From Zeugodacus cucurbitae (Eukaryota; Arthropoda; Insecta; Diptera; Tephritidae), in contig NC_071668.1 in NCBI RefSeq assembly GCF_028554725.1, forward strand, positions 15,049,501 to 15,113,500: 64,000 bases of DNA, read 5' to 3'. This document shows positions 59,686 through 64,000 of this stretch, piece after piece. Each line of letters starts with the position of its first letter. Position 1 is the first letter of the stretch. The notes under the pieces were generated by a model, which was given only the letters and a program-made list of their open reading frames with translations, was not told where the DNA came from and made no database searches. Made by a program: the position numbers and the translations under genes.

Positions 59686-61059
59686 ATTGTATTGAAATTT
59701 ACTTTTTATTCATCGCTGTCTTTATTACTTTTCACATAACTGTATGTAATGCCTTTTGCTTCTTTTGCTGGACTGAGTACTACTTTCGTTCCCTGTACGG
59801 CATGTTACACCATCCTGCTAAAACCCAGCCATTGTAATGTTGACCTAATCTTTAGTTTTCGATGGAACTAAACTGAAAGATAGTTCGCAGGGCGTTCATA
59901 TTTATTGAAGATTGAGCTGATATCTAAAGTGGCAGGGTGATGACTGTCTTTGAGTTTAATAAGCTGATGTTACGGTAGCTTCTTTGATTACCAGTGGAGA
60001 GACATATAGACTTAAGGTCTTCCTAAAATCTAAATATACATGTATTTCTACTTTCGAAAGTCTTATTCGCTTGAATAAATCACCAAAAAGTTGTCTTCCT
60101 TAAATTATAAGCAAAAGACAACAATTCATAAACACCAAATCAGCAATGAAACGAACTCAATCCAATTAAAGCCGAAACAAGCCAGCCGGCTAGCTAGCCA
60201 AGCAAAACCCAACAAGTAAATATTATTTTTAATTTACCAACGAATGTTGTGGTCGATATTATTTTCGTTTGTGCGTTCTTCCAAGAGCTACAAAAATGAC
60301 GCTTTGGCCAAATTAATTTAATGATATCTAAGAAAAATCTCGTTAAGAGCAAACATTAAATATTTACGCAGAGATAAGAATATGCCACGTACGACGAGTG
60401 CTCAACTGCTTGTAACTACATATGTGCCGTTGCAAGTGCGAACAAAGCCTAATCAAATGCGCGTACACAGACAGACATACTTATGAAGATGGCAGTTCAA
60501 TACTGTTCAAGAGTGTGTAAATAATTTAATACATCAAATAAATTGGAAATGAAATGAAAGTTTATGTTGTCGCCAATAAGTAGGAAACTTATTGAAGTGT
60601 CGGTCTGTATGTGTATGTGTCGAGGCATAAAGTAAACAGCAGCTCGATATGTGCTATGATAAGAACCAAACCAAATAATGAACAAATACGAGTACTTTGC
60701 CAAAAATTTGCCATCATTGCCATACAAAAATTTTGCGCATTTCGTTGTCTTTTGGTTTTTGCAACAAAGCACCGTTATCTTCTGTGTAAGTTTGTATGTG
60801 TATATTTTACTATTGTGCGTTATACCGTTATCAGCTAAAGTCCACATAGATACACACCTGCATTTTCGCCATTGCTACTTGATATTTATAGGGTGCTTTT
60901 TTAGAGGTTTAGAATTGTTTATAGCCATAGCTATCAAAATAAAAGCATATGTTTCACAGTTATGTTAAGTATATTTGGAGATAACTTAATCCTGAATATT
61001 GTTTAAAAACCTTGTAGTTTAGAATCCTTAGTTTCCAAAACTGACATCCTGTAACAGTA
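59686..61059. other. Non-genic stretch
   Basis: No gene is supported. Three overlapping frames at 60497-60968 (one minus, two plus) compete for the same DNA and are unrecognised. Confidence 0.55.
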
Positions 61060-62047
61060 AACGTCAGAAACACTAAATTTTATAGGATAAATGGCAGAGG
61101 AGAACTGCACTTAGTTTAAAAAAGTGGAAAAAGGGGCGTGGCGTCGCCTACTTATGGGTCACAAATTATATATCATGAACTAACTCGGCCGATTTCTATG
61201 AAATGTGGTACATAAAACTTTCTTGAAACTATGATGACATAGATTGAAAATGGGCGAAATCGGTTCACAACCAGGACTACTTTCCATATAACTAAATTTT
61301 GAATTTCATCTAATTCCTTCACATTATAATGTATACATAAGGAACCAATGAAGATAGCGGAATAAAACTTTACCTAAATACTGTGGCTTCACTTGATATC
61401 TGTGGCTTCACTTGTGAAAAATTGTCGAAAACGGACTATAACTTTTCAAGTCCCCAGATATCAACCGCGACAACTTTCCATATAACTCAATTTTGAATTT
61501 CATCTGATTCCTTCACATTATAATGTATACATAAGGAACCAATGAAGATTGCGGAATAAAACTTTACCTAAATACTGTGGCTTCCCTTGATATCTGTGGC
61601 TTCACTTGTGAAAAATTGTCGAAAACGGACTATAACTTTTCAAGTCCCCAGATATCGATAGTGCCTAAAGGTAATTTTTCATCGAAAATATCGGTAAACC
61701 TCTCAGATATTTAAATGTTATTCAGAGGGGATCTTTTTCTTCTAATAGTGTGTCTCTGTACCAAAAATGGTTAAAATCGGGCCATAACTCCCCCTAGCTC
61801 CAGTATACCTAATTGTAGGTTTTTCAAAAATACGGTGGGCTTTATTCCGGTTATATCGGTTATTATGTGAGATATCTCAGTGAACGTATAGTCTTGGATA
61901 GAGTGTTCCTTGGTGGAGTGAAATGGGTATTAGACTTTATGCCGAATATACATATAGGTCAAATTATATGTTATCTTAATAAAATTATATCAATTGCGAG
62001 AGTATAAAGTGTTCGGTTGCACCAGAACTTAGCCTTTCCTTACTTAT
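61060..62047 (+). repeat. Dispersed DINE/Helitron-like repeat, body and 3' end
   Basis: Starts at 'cgtcagaaacactaaatttt', the same block as 57537, then 'gggcgtggcgtcgcctactt' (compare 57720) and ends 'ttgcgagagtataaagtg', a hairpin region, and 'cttagcctttccttactt'. Its 61810-61980 part matches the minus-strand copy at 5240-5520. A 194-bp internal duplication (61279-61666) makes it longer than the others. Noncoding. Confidence 0.82.
61279..61666. repeat. Near-perfect tandem duplication, unit 194 bp
   Basis: Copy one is 61279-61472 and copy two 61473 to about 61662. I count four clear differences over about 184 aligned bases (a/c in 'aact-aatt', a/g in 'atct-attcc', a/t in 'agat-gcgg', a/c in 'cttc-cttg'). 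Inside each copy a ~19-base 'ctgtggcttc(a/c)cttgatat' block is also repeated directly. Confidence 0.93.
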
Positions 62048-63786
62048 TAGCACAATTTTTCATCAGAACAACAAAATCTTCGTATTTAGAGTGCGAAAAA
62101 TCCCGAACAAACTCTTTAGACTCCCTTGCTTTCCGAAAAATACATTTATTGATCTCCACTTTTTCAAAACTAATGGTGAAGCCATTTATAATCTCAAGGA
62201 TATGATTCTAGCATATTTATTAGTGACTTGTCAGCTCCCCTCGTTGATATCAATCGACTACCTATCTTCTAAATAGCCCCAACAAGCCAAATATATCCCC
62301 TTTTGATAATTTTTCGATGTATTTAATTCTATTTACAATTCCAAACCACTAAAATAACACCCTTTTCATAACTAGTATATATGTATGTATATTCTTAAAG
62401 AAACATGTCCTGCATTTAATGCTTCATCATCTGGTCAAATTTTTGTGCGTCTAATTGGAAAATTGTTATTTTCTTTGATTAGTTTTATTATCTCGTATTG
62501 GTATAAATGCTCTATGACAGTAACATTACTGCCCGAATATACCGAAATATTTAATTTATATGTTTATAAATATGTATGTATATATACTCGTATATATAAA
62601 ATTGGAAGTGGGAGTTTCCAAGAAATATTAAGCATCAATAGCAAAAAGTAAGGCTATGTTAAGTTTGGATAGAAATATTTATGATACTTATTGAGGCTTT
62701 ATGAAGATATTTTTCTTATTTATCTATATTTTCAACCCTTGGCTTAAATACCAAAAAATTTTCTCAAAAAAAATGAAACTGATAGGTGAGCGTTAGTTGT
62801 ATATAGGACGAATTGCCAAAACGTTAACACTAAGCTATGCTAAAATGTATGAAAACAACAAATACTAGACAAGATATTCGATAAAACCTCATTTGAAGAC
62901 CAAAAATTCTAGTTCTTCTATACGAAGAACAAGGTTTGTATTGAATTGGTACCCGAGTGAATAAAATCATCGAATGATCCTTTTTTGAGAACACCAACGA
63001 GTTAAAATAATTCTCTTTTATTCCAAAAACATTTATATACTCAATTTCAAATTTAAAATAAATTTGGTTTAGGTATGTTGAATAATTTGGAGGTCCTTAA
63101 GTTTAAATCCTTAACAACTCATCCTTGCAATCATACCGCTCAAACAGAATATCTCTGAAATTGTTGTCCAATGCTATTGCTATGAAGATTTAATGAAATT
63201 CAATAGATTTTCGTATTTCTGTTATTTGTGGAAACACCCTTCAAACAATTTACATAATATATTATATGAATTCGTAGCTCTTATTACACACACTACATTG
63301 TACTCAAATAGAATTGGCTCTAATTTTGCCGCTCAACTTGTTAATGACCAAAACAGTTTTATTATTGATTGATTGATTGCTTGATGAAGTGTGTTGTCAT
63401 TGATTGGAGAAAACTTTGCGGTTTACGCGTAGGCGCTTGCGAACACATTTAAAGAAGAACAGTTCATATTTACAGAAATATACTGTATACAATATATATT
63501 GGTTGATTTAGTTGAAATATATCCATAATAGAAAAGAAATCTTAGATTTATTCGAACTTCAATTCAAATTCATAATATTTAGAACTAACAGGATATTCGA
63601 AATTTTCTTAGATAGGCACAAAGAAATCAGTCTTGTGATGGCATTCAAATTAGTCACTCTTTAAGAAACATCGAAATATGATCAATATATTTTATTTGAA
63701 CGTTATTTATTTACAATTTTTCAATTTTGATAAAAATTAGTTTAGTCTATAATTAGGCGAATTCTTCAATACTTTATTCATCACCT
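62048..63786. other. Non-genic stretch
   Basis: No gene is supported. Frames 62017-62205, 62091-62276 and 62385-62651 are short, overlap each other and are unrecognised. Confidence 0.55.
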
Positions 63787-64000
63787 TTTTTATACTCTCA
63801 CAACAAAGTTGCTAAGTGTAAGCGATAACTTGACTAACTATAACTATAAGAAAGTTGAAATCGGACCATTGCCACGCCCACAGAATGGCGAAAACCGAAA
63901 ACACATAAGTGTCATAACTAAGCTATAAATAAATTTATGAAAGAAAAATTTGGTATAAAAGATCGCACAAGGAAGGAGCTTATTTGGACGTAACTTTTTT
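63787..64000 (+). repeat. Dispersed DINE/Helitron-like repeat, head, cut by window end
   Basis: Begins 'tttttatactctcacaacaa' with the same start as 57679, then 'ccattgccacgcccacagaa' and 'tggcgaaaaccgaaaacaca', matching 57190-57230, and continues past the end of the window. Part of the head (the phrase with 'gtgatcagg') is missing compared with 57040-57130. Confidence 0.83.

Overview
The window looks like non-genic nuclear DNA from a higher fly. I favour a tephritid fruit fly (Bactrocera, Zeugodacus or Ceratitis type), but cannot prove the genus. The DNA is clearly A+T-rich, full of short (CAA)n/(TTG)n, (TATG)n and (CA)n tracts, and its open frames are short and stop-ridden on both strands. 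The dispersed repeat ending in 'taaaatgttcggttacacccgaacttagcc' style sequence, and the mix of mariner, Tc1 and non-LTR relics, fit Diptera. I found no host exon, tRNA, rRNA, CRISPR array or bacterial-type gene. The window is probably a long intergenic or intronic stretch.

Everything recognisable is transposon-derived and broken. (1) Six fragments of one non-LTR retrotransposon family lie at 1309-1710, 8309-8625, 12021-12435, 44020-44835, 49745-50045 and 59338-59685. Three of them keep the 3' end, which finishes near GCGCCAA and runs into a short tandem repeat. (2) Separate non-LTR fragments of the RNase H / Cys-His tail type lie at 36060-36345, 41583-42205 and 51640-52205, with a possible bare 3' end at 38854-38985. 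(3) There are four Tc1/mariner-superfamily relics: 2390-2805, 13250-13640, 20590-21312 and 58225-59130. (4) Several short non-autonomous elements are defined by terminal inverted repeats: a hAT-like one carrying a 27-bp minisatellite (40149-40703), a piggyBac-type 129-bp element (26373-26501) nested in another inverted-repeat element (26120-26543), a TA-flanked 157-bp element (29873-30029) and a weaker candidate (48120-48318). (5) A foldback-like structure of ~35-bp units in two opposed arms lies at 23700-24640. (6) A DINE/Helitron-like non-coding family has copies at 5223-6040 (minus) and, all on plus, at 56988-57600, 57679-58224, 61060-62047 and 63787-64000.

Between these are long stretches in which I see only simple repeats and a few local duplications: 98 bp at 11732, 141 bp at 33763 and 194 bp at 61279. 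The last is about 98% identical and therefore young. No genes work together here; the layout records repeated insertion, nesting, deletion and local duplication. I found no credible new functional system. The most unusual structures are the foldback array, the minisatellite-bearing hAT-like element and the minisatellite that is split by part of a dispersed repeat.
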